A stretch of DNA of 64,000 nucleotides from Pyricularia pennisetigena. Lineage: Eukaryota; Ascomycota; Sordariomycetes; Magnaporthales; Pyriculariaceae. Of the stretch, positions 53,608 to 64,000 are shown in pieces; within the stretch, counting starts at the first letter, position 1; each line of letters begins with the position of its first letter. Made by a program: the position numbers and the translations under genes. The notes below the pieces were generated by a model, which did not search any database, was not told the DNA's origin, and was given only the letters and a program-made list of their open reading frames with translations. The stretch spans positions 3,736,580-3,800,579 of the forward strand of contig NC_043743.1 in assembly GCF_004337985.1 (NCBI RefSeq), given 5' to 3'.

Positions 53608-54819
53608 TTAACGAGCGTGGGAGTAAGGCTCGTAGGCCATGTCGGAGCGGCCACCCTGAGGGTACTTCGGGGCACCGTAAGAGGTGGAGTTGTTGTAGTA
53701 ACCGTTGCTACCCTGCACGGGTGCATACGAGGAGTTGTTCGAGCCGACGAGCTTCTCGGCATCCGAGTTGCGCTTTGAGCGACGACGGTCGTCGGGCTTG
53801 CAGCAACAGACGGTAGCCAACCAGAAGATGCCGGCGGCAATGGAGAAGGCGACCGAAATCCATACGGCGGCGAGGTATCCGCTGTTGAAGTTCGCGCGAG
53901 CACCGTAAATCTTGGCAGTTCCCTCAACAAGACCGACGACGACAACGGCGGTGGCGGTCGCAAGCGATGCGAATGCAATGACAGCGGCTGTGGCAACACC
54001 CTGGACGATCCAGGTAAGGCACGAGACGGCGCGGCTGAAGTTGGCCACGACACCGAGAATAAGGGCAAGACCGAGCGCAATGGTGGCGATGATGAAAACA
54101 ATCTCGGTCCAGCGGACAACCTCGGCGAAAGTGTTGAGACCATCGGTGACCTCCTTGGGAATGGTAATGTTGGTTCCCGCGAGGGTGTTGACGGTAGCGG
54201 CTCGGCGCTTGACCTCGGCCAGGGTTTCGTTGATCTCCCCTTTGGCAAAGTTAAACTTAGGATCCGGGCAAGTGCGATTACCCGCTGTAGACTCGTAGCA
54301 AAGGTTCCAGAGATTTACGTCATAAAGCTGGTGCAGACCGATCATGGAGGCGGTGATGTTGACGCCGTTACCGGACAGGGCAGCCTTTGCCTGTGCAATC
54401 AAGTCATTGGCGCTCACACCGGTCTTGTCCGCAATCTGCTTGGCTATCTGTTCGACGCTCGTTCCAGAATCCGTGGCCATCTGCTGGATAGTAGTTCCCA
54501 GTTCCTTTGCCTTTGTCGAGCCACCGTTTGCCAACTCCTTGGCGAGCTGGTCAATCTTGGTGGCCACGTCGCCCGCGGCGCTTTGAAGGTTCTTGCCCAG
54601 GTTGTTCAGTGTGTCGTCGGGCATAGCAGAACGGCGGGCTAGACCTTGGAACGCCGATGGTGGTACTTGAAGATCTGTGAGGTTGATGCGGAACATGGAT
54701 AGGTTGCCATCTTTGTTGCCGGTAACTCCAGCCAGGCCAGCCACCAACAGCGCAATTAAGCTAGCGAGAGTGAGTAGAAATGGCAATGCCACACAGGCAA
54801 TACGGCCGAAGCTGACCAT
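53608..54819 (-). CDS. SUR7/PalI-family four-span plasma-membrane protein
   Basis: Single-exon gene of 403 residues. SUR7-family proteins are claudin-like tetraspans of the MCC/eisosome plasma-membrane domain, linked to wall and sphingolipid homeostasis. Seen: a first membrane span at about 7-31; a large extracellular loop with the claudin-like signature LWNLCYESTAGNRTC (W, C and C placed as in SUR7) at roughly 170-190 and N-glycosylation sites (NLT, NIT, NET); three more spans near 236-256, 263-288 and 308-332; then CCC and a basic cytosolic tail (DDRRRSKRNSD) ending in a Tyr/Gly-rich stretch. The loop is long (about 200 residues) and contains a Lys/Asp-rich helical part. It is tandem with the WDR6 gene and 11 kb from PIL1. 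Confidence 0.85.
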   Translation of the reverse strand: MVSFGRIACVALPFLLTLASLIALLVAGLAGVTGNKDGNLSMFRINLTDLQVPPSAFQGLARRSAMPDDTLNNLGKNLQSAAGDVATKIDQLAKELANGGSTKAKELGTTIQQMATDSGTSVEQIAKQIADKTGVSANDLIAQAKAALSGNGVNITASMIGLHQLYDVNLWNLCYESTAGNRTCPDPKFNFAKGEINETLAEVKRRAATVNTLAGTNITIPKEVTDGLNTFAEVVRWTEIVFIIATIALGLALILGVVANFSRAVSCLTWIVQGVATAAVIAFASLATATAVVVVGLVEGTAKIYGARANFNSGYLAAVWISVAFSIAAGIFWLATVCCCKPDDRRRSKRNSDAEKLVGSNNSSYAPVQGSNGYYNNSTSYGAPKYPQGGRSDMAYEPYSHAR

Positions 54820-55680
54820 CGCGGCGGTTGTGGTGTATTTTTTTTGATTATAGTTTCTTGTCTCGAGTCGAGTCGACTAGGTCGATATCGATAAGTGTGG
54901 GCGGTGATGCAAACCAGAAATGACGTCGACTCGACAGATCGATCGATGGGAAATATCCAAATAGCGGATGTTGACGACCGATTTTTAGGTGATTCTGGCC
55001 CACGAAAAATGAATTAACGGCAGAATATGAAAAAAGTAAGAGATGAAAAATGATGAGAGACGAACGCGTTGGATAAAATGCCAGACAGGCTGGGCCGCGA
55101 GATAAATACTTGGGCCACTTCAAACAGAAAAGATGAGGTAACCGGGCCCAAAAAGTAACTGGGTACACACACACGCTGCCTTGTTGGTAGGCTTGGCTTG
55201 GTAGGCAGGCACACTTGTCAGGTATCCGGTTTTAGTTCTAGGGCGCAGCCGATCAAAATGGGGAGATCAAAATCTCACTGCCTCAGCCCGGGATGGTCCC
55301 TGGTATTCACCGACCCCTTCCTGTTTGCTCGGTACTGGTTGCTCAGTCTCAACATGTTGCAGTTCGGCGGATTTGGCCAAGCAACAAGCAAACATTTAAG
55401 GGGTGGCGCAGTAGCTCCGTCACTGCCAGGGTGGTGCGTGCGAAGTGCTGGTCATTGTGGAGCCTTAACCCATGTCGCTCGCTGTCGCGGGTGGGTGGCG
55501 GGCAGCTCCACCAAACGCCTGCTACTTGGCAAGCCCGAGAATTCTATGGAGCAGAGTACAAGGCGCATGTATCTGCCCGCAAAAAAGCACAATCCACACG
55601 GAGGCTTGAGAGGCCATAGAGGTAGAGGGGAAACATGCCAAGCACGGGCGGTGCTCAGCCCCGTCCATCATCATCACCCT

Positions 55681-55683
<3 letters not shown>

Positions 55684-55728
<45 letters not shown>
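55684..55728. repeat. Poly(T) tract, 45 nt
   Basis: Uninterrupted T run in the intergenic region upstream of the SUR7-like gene. Confidence 0.9.
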
Positions 55729-55730
<2 letters not shown>

Positions 55731-57832
55731 CTCTTTTCATTGCGACGCGCGTGGTCCCTCCAGACTGCCTTTTATTTCTCATTCGTCGCTAGTGTTTGTG
55801 CAACTGTTTAGCATGTTAGCTTCTTGAGTCAGTAACGTAATATGTATCGACCCTAATGGCCTAGTGATTCTTTTGACTTGTGTAGCTAGCGAATCGCGAT
55901 GGACGTTGAAGCCGGTACACTATTATTTACTCTAGACGAGCAAGTGATTTGAACCCTTCCGCTTGAAGAAAGCAGTTGGTTAGTTACTAACATTGGGCAC
56001 ACTTCCAGCAGGTACATGCACTGACTGATACGAATGCATTGCACCTATGCCATAATACTGGCCAGCGCGTGCATACCTAATTTGATAATCTTGCGGCAAC
56101 ATCCTTCCCTGAGCCCTTTCTAGGTTACAGCCTTGCCGGCTTACTGTGCTGTTGGCCGTGATCTAATGAAATGCGAGCTGATCACAGACGGTACCGCCCC
56201 CTTTCCTTCGCTGGGTCTGGCCTCAGTGACAAAAAAAAAAAAAAGAGAAAAAGAAAAGAAAACATCCAATCGCCTATTGGAACCTTTCTTCGGGCCGTTG
56301 GCAGCTACACAAAAAAACTCAATGCAATTGACCGAAGGGACCAACATGATTGGCAAACTTCCCTAAAAACTGGCCATCCAAGACACACAAATGCGCGCAT
56401 CACACACGTCGCTCCACAGCCCACTCAAGCAACTCGCCTGGCTTCGTCTCGTGTCAGGTCGTACTTTCGTATAATAATTCAGCATGTGTTCGTTTGTTCG
56501 CAGTGAGTAATTGCGCGTCAAATCTGAAGACGAGGTCAAAGCCCATCTACCAACCTTGGGCGCGTCATCCATGACCAATTGAGAAAACTCTATGCACGTA
56601 GTTTTAATGCCCTAAAGGGGAAAAATAAAAGATAAATAAATAAACAAACAGAAAAGGGACCCCTCGGTCCCATCTTGCTGCCGTTAGGCGAATGGTCTCC
56701 CGAGGCGGACTGGGATTCCGGAGTTACAAGCACAGGCACAAAGGGCAGTTTGTTCGATCTTGGCCCAACCGGAATTTTTCGTCTCCAACGGCTTGCCAAG
56801 CTAGGCCGTAGTCTCTAGTCAGCGACCCAGCTTACCAGCTGGATATCAACTCTAACCCTGCTGCCACGGGACCTTTCTGGGGCGAACTCGCTGCATAACC
56901 TTGCAGGCTAGCAGAGAGAAAGAGAGAAAACCCCCATCACGTAATGCGCAAAGGGAGGCAACCTCTATGTGGTCAGTGGGGTTCTTTTGAAGTGGAGGCT
57001 GCATGTCCAGGCAGGAGTCGCTCCCACAATGGGTAGAGACGACAAAACGCAGCCGAGAGAAACAAGCTTGGTACTAAATTTAGATATTCGATGCTGAACT
57101 AAGCTACCAGATAAGCAAGACGACTAGGCGTTTGTCACAAGAAAATCAGAGACAGATAAAAAAAAATCGGTCGAATGACATATCGCCACAGGAAATGGAT
57201 CTACTCGTCTGGCGTTGAATCGTCCGAAAGTGATCGCGCTCTCCATTGGTCCCGATCTCGGCCCCAAAAGGTCGCCGGCCGCCGTTCATCGGAGGTCAAG
57301 CCGGATCTTGGCGGAATCAAAAGTAGTACTTTGTAGCAAGAATTTTTCTTTCTCCGCCCAACAGCCACATTACGCGTTCATCAAGCCCCAAGAATGAGCC
57401 TGTGTCAATCGAACTCGAAATCGAATAGTTGATTCGGTTTTCGTCAGTATATGGAGTACTATATGTGTGCCCACAATTGCCGCGTCAAGAGAGAGGCTTA
57501 GCATACTGGCTAACAGCGTGGTTGTCGATTTTCTCCTAAAAAGTCGTTAGTCGTGGGCAGTGGCATGACGTGGGGACCCTCTTAGGTGCAGTAGGTTTGA
57601 TCCAGACGCGTGTAGACTTCCCCATAGTAAAGCTGCGAAGGATACGAGCTTGTTTTGGAAAGTATAACCGTATTTCAACGCAATTGTTATATCAGTCACC
57701 CGCAGATAATATACATATATTATGTCCTTAAGCCAGGTACCATACATCATGGCGACGAGAAAGATAGAGAGAAAGAGATGGCGTAGATTTTCCTTTGTTT
57801 TTTATTGATTCTCCCTTATTGCCTGACTAGAC

Positions 57833-57872
57833 AAAAAAAGAAAAAAAGAAAAAAAGAAAAAAAGAAAAAAAA
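57833..57872. repeat. (AAAAAAAG)n microsatellite
   Basis: Four copies of an 8-nt unit (seven A and one G) followed by A8. Confidence 0.85.
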
Positions 57873-58178
57873 CTGCGAGGCTTTGTCGTTTCTTGAAAAT
57901 ATGTCTAGAAACAGAGGCTGAGATTTCTTTTAACCTGACACAAGCAGAACTATTCTGAAATATTTCAAAGTGTTCATTCAATTAAAATATCTCAAAATTG
58001 CATGGACCGGATAGCGCAATCAGGAATGCACATGTTTTGTTGCGAGCACAAAGGCGATCCATTCAATCTTTGAGGACTGTCGAAACTGGCGACACAGCTA
58101 AATATTAGAAGTCAGTTACATTGCGCAGACGGCTCGCTCAGCTGATCCGTTTCTGGGTAAAGCTAGCTAGTTACACAC

Positions 58179-58610
58179 TCAACAGAAATCATAGGGTCCG
58201 GTTTCAAGAGCGGCTTCATGTTTTATTGGGTCTTTGCACATTGAGCATGGTTCATTGCAAGTTGCAACTGAAACAGATATACACCTAGGTGAGAGGAGGG
58301 ACGAGACAGGGTCAATGAACGACCTGACAAGGCGCAAGTACTTACAGTACTGTTGTACACCTTATAAAAGGCTGCAACTGTCATTATATGGATCATTCGG
58401 CCAGCTAGTGATAACGCTAACGCTCGTACGACTGTGAACTTGTAGAGGCGGTAAGGAGACGGTAATGTATGTAAGTTGAAAATCCTCTATGACCCTGAAA
58501 GCGGAGTCGGATGGCTTACCGTGCAGAAGCGGAGTGTGGGGTTTGGTAGGACACGTGCACACTGTAAGGTGCTTGAGTGACAGGGCCAAGAGCACAACAG
58601 TTTTCAGCAT
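58179..58610 (-). CDS. Small cysteine-rich secreted-protein candidate
   Basis: Model: complement of exons 58179-58267 and 58520-58610, 59 residues. Exon 1 starts with a hydrophobic, signal-like stretch (MLKTVVLLALSLKHLTV), continues CTCPTKPHTP and ends at a strong donor (GTAAGC at 58519). Exon 2 follows a pyrimidine-rich acceptor (ATCTGTTTCAG ending at 58268) with a CTCAC branch-like site; it reads in frame (1 + 2 bases) through CNEPCSMCKDP and stops right after a terminal Cys. Six Cys occur in total (18, 20, 34, 38, 41, 59). The 252-nt intron is long for this genome, and a further small exon inside it is possible, so the middle is uncertain. The signal peptide is borderline because Lys and His interrupt the hydrophobic core. 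No family recognised; type suggests a secreted effector-like protein. Confidence 0.42.
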
Positions 58611-60143
58611 CCTTTTCGCTTTCTAGAACTCGTTGAAGAGTGGCTGTGACACGGCCGACCACTCGCAGCTTTTTTATTTTTATTTTTACTTTTATTTTCT
58701 TCTTTGTAGGAAATGAGGGCGCAGATCGAAAGCATGACCTTGTAGAAAATGCACATCTTGCGACGTTCAGGTCCTATCATGTTTACTTTGATGGTTTTTT
58801 TTTTTTTTGGTCGCGTGATATCAGCTTTTTTCCCTTTCCAATGCGGAAGGTGTTTAAATGCTACCGTCTCCGTAGCTTTCAGTCTTGACGCGCAATTTCG
58901 ACGCCATTGCAGATTGGTAGATGCGAGACCACAGAGAAGAAAATAACACAGGGGTTCAGGTTGATTACTCCGTAACGTTTTGGGCCGACCCGTTCCGTGA
59001 CAACGTTGAAGCCGTTGGATGAATCGGGTTGTCTAGTCTATGTAGGCCAATCTGATGCTCTCTTTAAGACGAAAATGTAGATGTACATGTACACAAATGC
59101 CGTATAGACTGCCGATTTAAGGGATACCCAAACCATCGATGCTAAATTATCGTCTTCTCCCCATTTCACCCAAACGCTATCCATATCGTGGAGCAGTTCG
59201 GACGGTCCCTTTTGGACCGAGCTCGGGGTCCGTGGTTGTGTACCTGACGTGGTTGGACAATGATAGTTACCCCAGTTCGATGCCTTCAACTTAGTTTTTT
59301 AAGACGTTGGTGCCCAAGGGACAGGCCTGGCGAGGACCTAATCGTGGCGGGTCTACTGTAAATGCATATCCGGTTGGGAAGAATTAGGGTCCGTCTTTTC
59401 ATGTCATCTGGCCGCGATCCAATTTCTTCAAAGATGCCACGAGCAAGCATCTGCTTAGTCTGTTCATTTCCGTCGTTCACCTGATTTATTTTTACTTCTG
59501 CAGAGAGAGACCATCCAAGGTGGAACCAAGGTAACTTTTGAGCTTAAACCATTGTCAACCTTGGGGGTGTCGGGACGGAGCACTGGTGGGTTGGTTTCGG
59601 GTACAATGGGTGTCGGTGCTCGTTTTAGGTACAAGAAAGACACCAAAATCGCACAAAAGTCACCGTTTTGGCGGCTACAATTACTACACAGATAGACGGA
59701 CTGGCGCCGACTCTCGGCATTTGCCAGTCAATGTTATCTCATCCGTCTCGTGTGCCCACCTGAGAGTTGTTCTCAATGCAAACAATACGCCTCGCCCGCG
59801 CATCTATTTATCCTGTCCTCATTACCTCTATCAATGGCCCAAACCGAGGCGCCGCTTTGTTGAATCGCCTGCCAGGGTGTCACCAGTATTGAGACAATTG
59901 AGACAAAGCGAGGAGCACAGCAGTAGATGGGGCTTTGTTCATTTTGTAATAGAGCCCAAGGGGAGGTTATGTGGACTTTGGGCATCCTTGGCACCAAGTC
60001 CCAAGACGTTTACCTCCCTATTTTGGGAGGGAAGGCCCCAGTAGTGTGTGGTCGCCAAGCGAGTACTAAGAAGCGCTGAAATCTCCTCCTGTCGTCAATC
60101 ATCCATTCGAAACTCGACTCCAAGTTCTTTTTGAGCTCATCCC

Positions 60144-60178
<35 letters not shown>

Positions 60179-61396
60179 GGATTTTGTTCGATTTTCCCCC
60201 CTTGTTTCAACTCAGCAGGCAAACGGTAGCCGATTCGACCCGGCATTCAATTCAATCAAAAGGAACAAGATTCCGCCTAAACAACAAAGCAAACAACCAA
60301 CAACTGACCATAGTGTAGCCTCGCAAAGCACCTGCCTCCGTATTTTCGAGTCAAGCGAGTTCTGGAGTTGGCCAATTTGGTAGGTCCGCGCCGTCGGGAG
60401 TAGTGATGGCACGATAGAGAAAGTCCCCGTCGCTATCCACTCCACATCTCGTTATTCCATTCGCCCTTTCTCCGCCCGGCGCCTTCTTAAAGCCGCGGCG
60501 GGGCGACTTGGACTGCACTGGAGCGCAAGCAAGCAGGACTTTTGGAAAACCGGTGGGCGAGGCTGACGTATCGTATCTAGTCCAAACTTGCTGCCAGATT
60601 CTCCAGCTCGTGAACTTATCTTTGCACCAACCAACTCCACTTTACCCAACGCAACGCAAACCAAGGCAAGACAAAGCGACCGAGGTTCGAGAGACAATTC
60701 ATTACAGGAATACAACACAATCATTACCGGTCGACTCCCCTAGCCCCTCGGCAACGACTCGACCTAAGTCATCAATTCCACGAACGCTAGCTTCGAAAGG
60801 AGGGGGGGAAAGTCGCGACTCTGCAGCATCATTTCGAGAGCAAAAAAAAAAGTCCCAACCCAATCGCTGCCTGTGTACTGCAACAAACGCCATATCTGTG
60901 AGACGCAGCCGCAGCCGCCCTCTTGGCAAGCCTTGGGATTCTGCACATCGTATTCTACGTAGACGTTTCTCAGATATTATCTCTTTCTCCTTGATCCGAA
61001 TAATCCTGCAGTGCCATCTGTCGGTCTCTGCCCGGTCCGCCATCCTATTTAAAACACGACAAACCCCCACAAAGCGAACTGAAAGCCCCCCGCGGCAATT
61101 CTTCAACCACGGACACCATACTGAATCGTCGTTTCACTCCGGTCGAACTGCTCTGCGCTCTCGACCACCTCTACCGACCTCCCTAGAACGTCCACGAGAT
61201 CATCACGAACTGAACTATCGCTAGGACGCCCTTTATTTTCTGAGAGACGGGGCGCTGCAGCAGGCCACGTGGACCTATTACATTTACTCCCCCGCTTGGA
61301 CAAGTTTGATTGAAACCTTTAAACGACCGGAACGTGCGCGATCCATATTGAGTCTTCAACTGTCGCTGAATTAACAAGGGCGCTGCATCCCGAACA
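58611..61396. other. Intergenic: promoter and long leader of PPZ-type phosphatase
   Basis: About 2.8 kb with no supported gene. Contains a (CA)n microsatellite. The last 900 bases are C/A-rich and plausibly a long 5' UTR of the phosphatase gene, as is usual for fungal PPZ genes. Confidence 0.5.
60146..60176. repeat. (CA)n microsatellite, 31 nt
   Basis: About 15 uninterrupted CA units upstream of the phosphatase gene. Confidence 0.95.
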
Positions 61397-63122
61397 ATGG
61401 GAAACTCAAGCTCCAAGGAAGGAGGGGGTGGCTCATCGTCCAGGTTGGGCTCCGGCGCCGACAGGGGCTCGGACGGTCTGCAGTCTTATCCTTCATTCAG
61501 CCGATCCGACACTAAAGAATCTTCTCGATCCTTTCGTTCACTGCGGTCCAAGATTCCGGGATCCGGGCGGACCGATAGTCCTAGAAACTCAACCATCATC
61601 ACCAACGGCGATTTTGGCGACAAGTCGGATGCCGCCTCTGTGAAGAGCGCACTGTCGCGACCAGGCCGTACCGACTCCAACCTATCGGCAACTTCTCCTA
61701 CCGACACGATCCAATCGCCAATCGACGAGCCGCAACCGCCCCCTTCTCCGGTGCACGCGTCCCACAAGCAAGGTGCCAAACACGATGTGAGCGCCGCGCA
61801 AGCCTCTGGGGAGGTCGACCATGTATCAGATCAACCCCCTGGCCAAGGTGGCGTTCCCAACCCCACGGCCCAGAGCCAGACTCCCGGCCAATCCATTTTG
61901 GTCAAGCGCGAGGACGCAGTCAACCCCGTGAGGTCAGCGGGGACTCCTCGCGAGGACGGTGTTGCCATGAGTGAAATTAAGGATATAGATCTTGATGATT
62001 TCATCAAGCGGCTACTAGACGCGGCTTATGCCGGTAAGGTCACAAAGAGCGTCTGCCTTAAAAATGCCGAGATTTCGGCAATCTGCCATCGCGCGAGGGA
62101 GTGCTTCCTTTCGCAACCCGCGCTTCTGGAGCTGGACGCCCCCGTCAAGATTGTCGGCGACGTTCATGGCCAGTACACGGATCTGATCCGCATGTTTGAG
62201 ATGTGCGGCTTCCCGCCAAACTCGAACTTTTTGTTTTTGGGCGACTACGTCGATCGAGGCAAGCAATCACTCGAGACCATCCTACTCCTCCTCTGCTACA
62301 AGCTTAAATACCCCGAGAACTTCTTCTTGCTGCGGGGAAACCACGAATGCGCTAATGTCACGCGCGTGTATGGCTTCTACGACGAATGCAAGCGCCGCTG
62401 TAACGTCAAGGTATGGAAGACTTTTATCGACACGTTCAACACGCTCCCTATTGCCGCAATTGTGGCCGGCAAGATCTTTTGTGTCCACGGCGGTTTGTCA
62501 CCGGCTTTGGTGCACATGGACGACATCCGCAACATCGCCCGGCCTACCGATGTGCCCGATTACGGACTACTCAACGACTTACTGTGGTCCGATCCGGCAG
62601 ACATGGAACAAGACTGGGAAGCGAACGAACGCGGCGTCAGCTACTGCTTTGGCAAAAAGGTTATCACTGAGTTCCTGGCTCAACACGACTTTGACCTCGT
62701 GTGTCGGGCGCACATGGTGGTGGAAGATGGATATGAGTTTTTCAATGATAGGGTTCTTGTGACGGTTTTCAGCGCCCCCAACGTGAGTTTCTTCCAAGTC
62801 CTTTCTACAGTCTCCCTGCCATGGACGACCTTGATGCTGACTATTTCTGGATTTTAGTACTGCGGTGAATTTGACAACTGGGGTGCCGTCATGTCAGTAT
62901 CATCAGAGCTACTGTGCAGCTTCGAACTGCTCAAGCCGCTCGACTCCAACGCACTGAAGAGCCACATCAAGAAGGGAAGGAACAAGAGGCAGCACATGCT
63001 CAACAGTCCGGTAAGTGACCTCTTGGAAAACCTGTGGTTCCGTTGTGGGTAAGCAAAGTGACACTGGCTAACGTCCCTTGTCTACATTACAGCCTGCGAG
63101 CGTATACCCACAAAGCGTATAG
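61397..63122 (+). CDS. PPZ1: Serine/threonine protein phosphatase, PPZ type
   Basis: Model: exons 61397-62782, 62858-63010 and 63093-63122, 522 residues. PPZ enzymes are fungal-specific PP1-like phosphatases controlling cation homeostasis and wall integrity, inhibited by Hal3-type proteins. Seen: N-myristoylation start MGNSSSKEG, a Ser/Pro-rich unstructured arm to about residue 200 (the PPZ hallmark that separates it from PP1), then the PPP catalytic domain with GDVHGQ at 254-259, GDYVDRG at 282-288, RGNHEC near 314-319, HGGLSP, and FSAPNYCGEFDN formed across intron 1. Metal-binding His/Asp residues are all present. Intron 1 (75 nt) and intron 2 (82 nt) have GTGAGT and GTAAGT donors; the last exon encodes only [12 protein letters not shown] 61397 is fixed by the myristoylation motif. 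Confidence 0.93.
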
Positions 63123-64000
63123 CGACCATTTATGTTTGCAGGCGATGGATATACAAAGTACACGGGAGCATTTGGTGGAGATTGAAAGAAAACCGGCACG
63201 ATCACTCCAGTCAGAAAAAGCCACTCGAAGCCGTCTCCACTAATGAGCCAGGCCAGTTTCCTCGAGAGGCACTATGGAGATCTTCCAACATGTGCCTTCT
63301 ATACGCGACAAAGTCAGTATCGTAGAAGTACCGATCGCTCGGGGGGAACGTATAAAACAAGGCTACGACCAGGAACAGATATACACAAGATCGATTCGCG
63401 GGCTTGGAGTAAAGGTGGGCTGAAGAGACGGGATTTTATTTATTTGTTTTCCTACAACTCGACTGGGCAAGGATTGCTGGAAATTGGGGTTCACGGCAAG
63501 ACACAAGCGACGAATGCTAGCCAGTATCGTGGGTACTCCCGGATGGTGCCATGTGTGCGAGCGTGCTGTTTGTATTATATTCTAAATGTACAAGGATGCT
63601 GCCGCCAGGCTATGTGAATCCTTTTTTTACAGTCAGTTGGTCAGAGTGTTCGGCGGGCGACCTAGGGCATATTGCTGTACCGTTGTCTCTTTTCTCGCCG
63701 GCTACGCCGTCTTCCGTCGTGTCTCTTGATCTGTTCCCTTTACCACTTCCAATGCCTTGTGATGTTGTCTTCTCTGTGTCGTGTTTGTGATTCTCTGTTG
63801 ATGTATCTACTCCCTAGTCCTGACTTGACCATCTATCCAACCCCACTGCCTCGTCCTCCCTCTTTTCCCTGCATCTTCAAAATCCCTTGCTCAGCCTCAT
63901 TCCCACGCTTGTCGCTTCTGCGTCCTGAACATCGTCCATGTACTGGCCCTCCTCAGCCTCTCCCTGCCCTCCTTTCTGCACCCCTCCCTGCCAATTTCGC
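63123..64000. other. 3' flank of PPZ1 and window edge
   Basis: No supported gene. The final 200 bases are strongly C/T-rich, like a fungal promoter or leader, so a plus-strand gene may start just beyond the window. Confidence 0.45.

Larger units (their letters stand above)
54820..58178. other. Gene-poor stretch, no supported gene
   Basis: About 3.4 kb. The left part is the SUR7-like promoter. It holds a T45 tract and an A7G repeat. A tRNA-like fragment may lie on the minus strand near 55935-55990 (box B-like GGGTTCAAATC), too weak to call. No gene is supported. Confidence 0.45.

Noticed and set aside
58640..58888. Plus-strand Phe-rich frame next to the Cys-rich candidate
   Set aside because: Starts at GTG and consists of translated T-runs; low complexity only.

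Overview
The window is nuclear DNA of a filamentous ascomycete. Protein genes are well spaced on both strands, GT-AG introns are short, coding regions are GC-rich at third codon positions, and fungal-specific families appear: GH125, an eisosome core protein, a SUR7-type protein, an OCH1-type GT32 and a fungal H3K27 methyltransferase. A Sordariomycete fits best. A Magnaporthales-like plant-associated species is my guess, based on gene style and two small cysteine-rich secreted proteins; it is not proven.

Layout. 1.4-14.6 kb holds a carbohydrate block: a type II membrane GH125 exo-alpha-1,6-mannosidase (+), a secreted GH16 glucanase (+), a MNN10-type GT34 alpha-1,6-mannosyltransferase (-) and an OCH1-type GT32 alpha-1,6-mannosyltransferase (-). 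16.0-19.2 kb is a head-to-head mitochondrial pair, TIM10 (-) and mitochondrial lysyl-tRNA synthetase (+). 20.0-22.6 kb is a four-exon F-box-like protein of unknown function (-). 22.6-28.2 kb is gene-poor and holds one small secreted cysteine-rich protein. An NCS1 nucleobase-type permease (+) follows, then PEX13 (-), an NmrA-like Rossmann protein (-), the XPG/RAD2 nuclease (-) divergent from the LSM-fold NatC subunit NAA38 (+), PIL1 (-) divergent from the Polycomb methyltransferase KMT6/EZH2 (+), the WDR6/Trm734 WD40 protein (-), a SUR7-family membrane protein (-), a second gene-poor stretch (54.8-61.4 kb) with another small cysteine-rich candidate, and the PPZ-type phosphatase (+).

Most genes are ordinary conserved functions: repair, peroxisome import, mitochondrial import and translation, chromatin, tRNA modification, eisosome. 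Possible functional links are the alpha-1,6-mannan genes on the left, the TIM10/lysyl-tRNA synthetase divergent promoter, and two MCC/eisosome components 11 kb apart.

The less ordinary points are two small secreted-protein genes that are easy to miss because they are split by introns, an in-frame spliced upstream start on the lysyl-tRNA synthetase, an overlapping pair of upstream ORFs just before the KMT6 start codon, and very long poly(A)/poly(T) tracts, one of them next to an assembly gap. I found no CRISPR array, intact transposon or multi-gene secondary-metabolite cluster. Exon boundaries were set by reading splice sites and family conservation by eye; no alignment or expression data were available.
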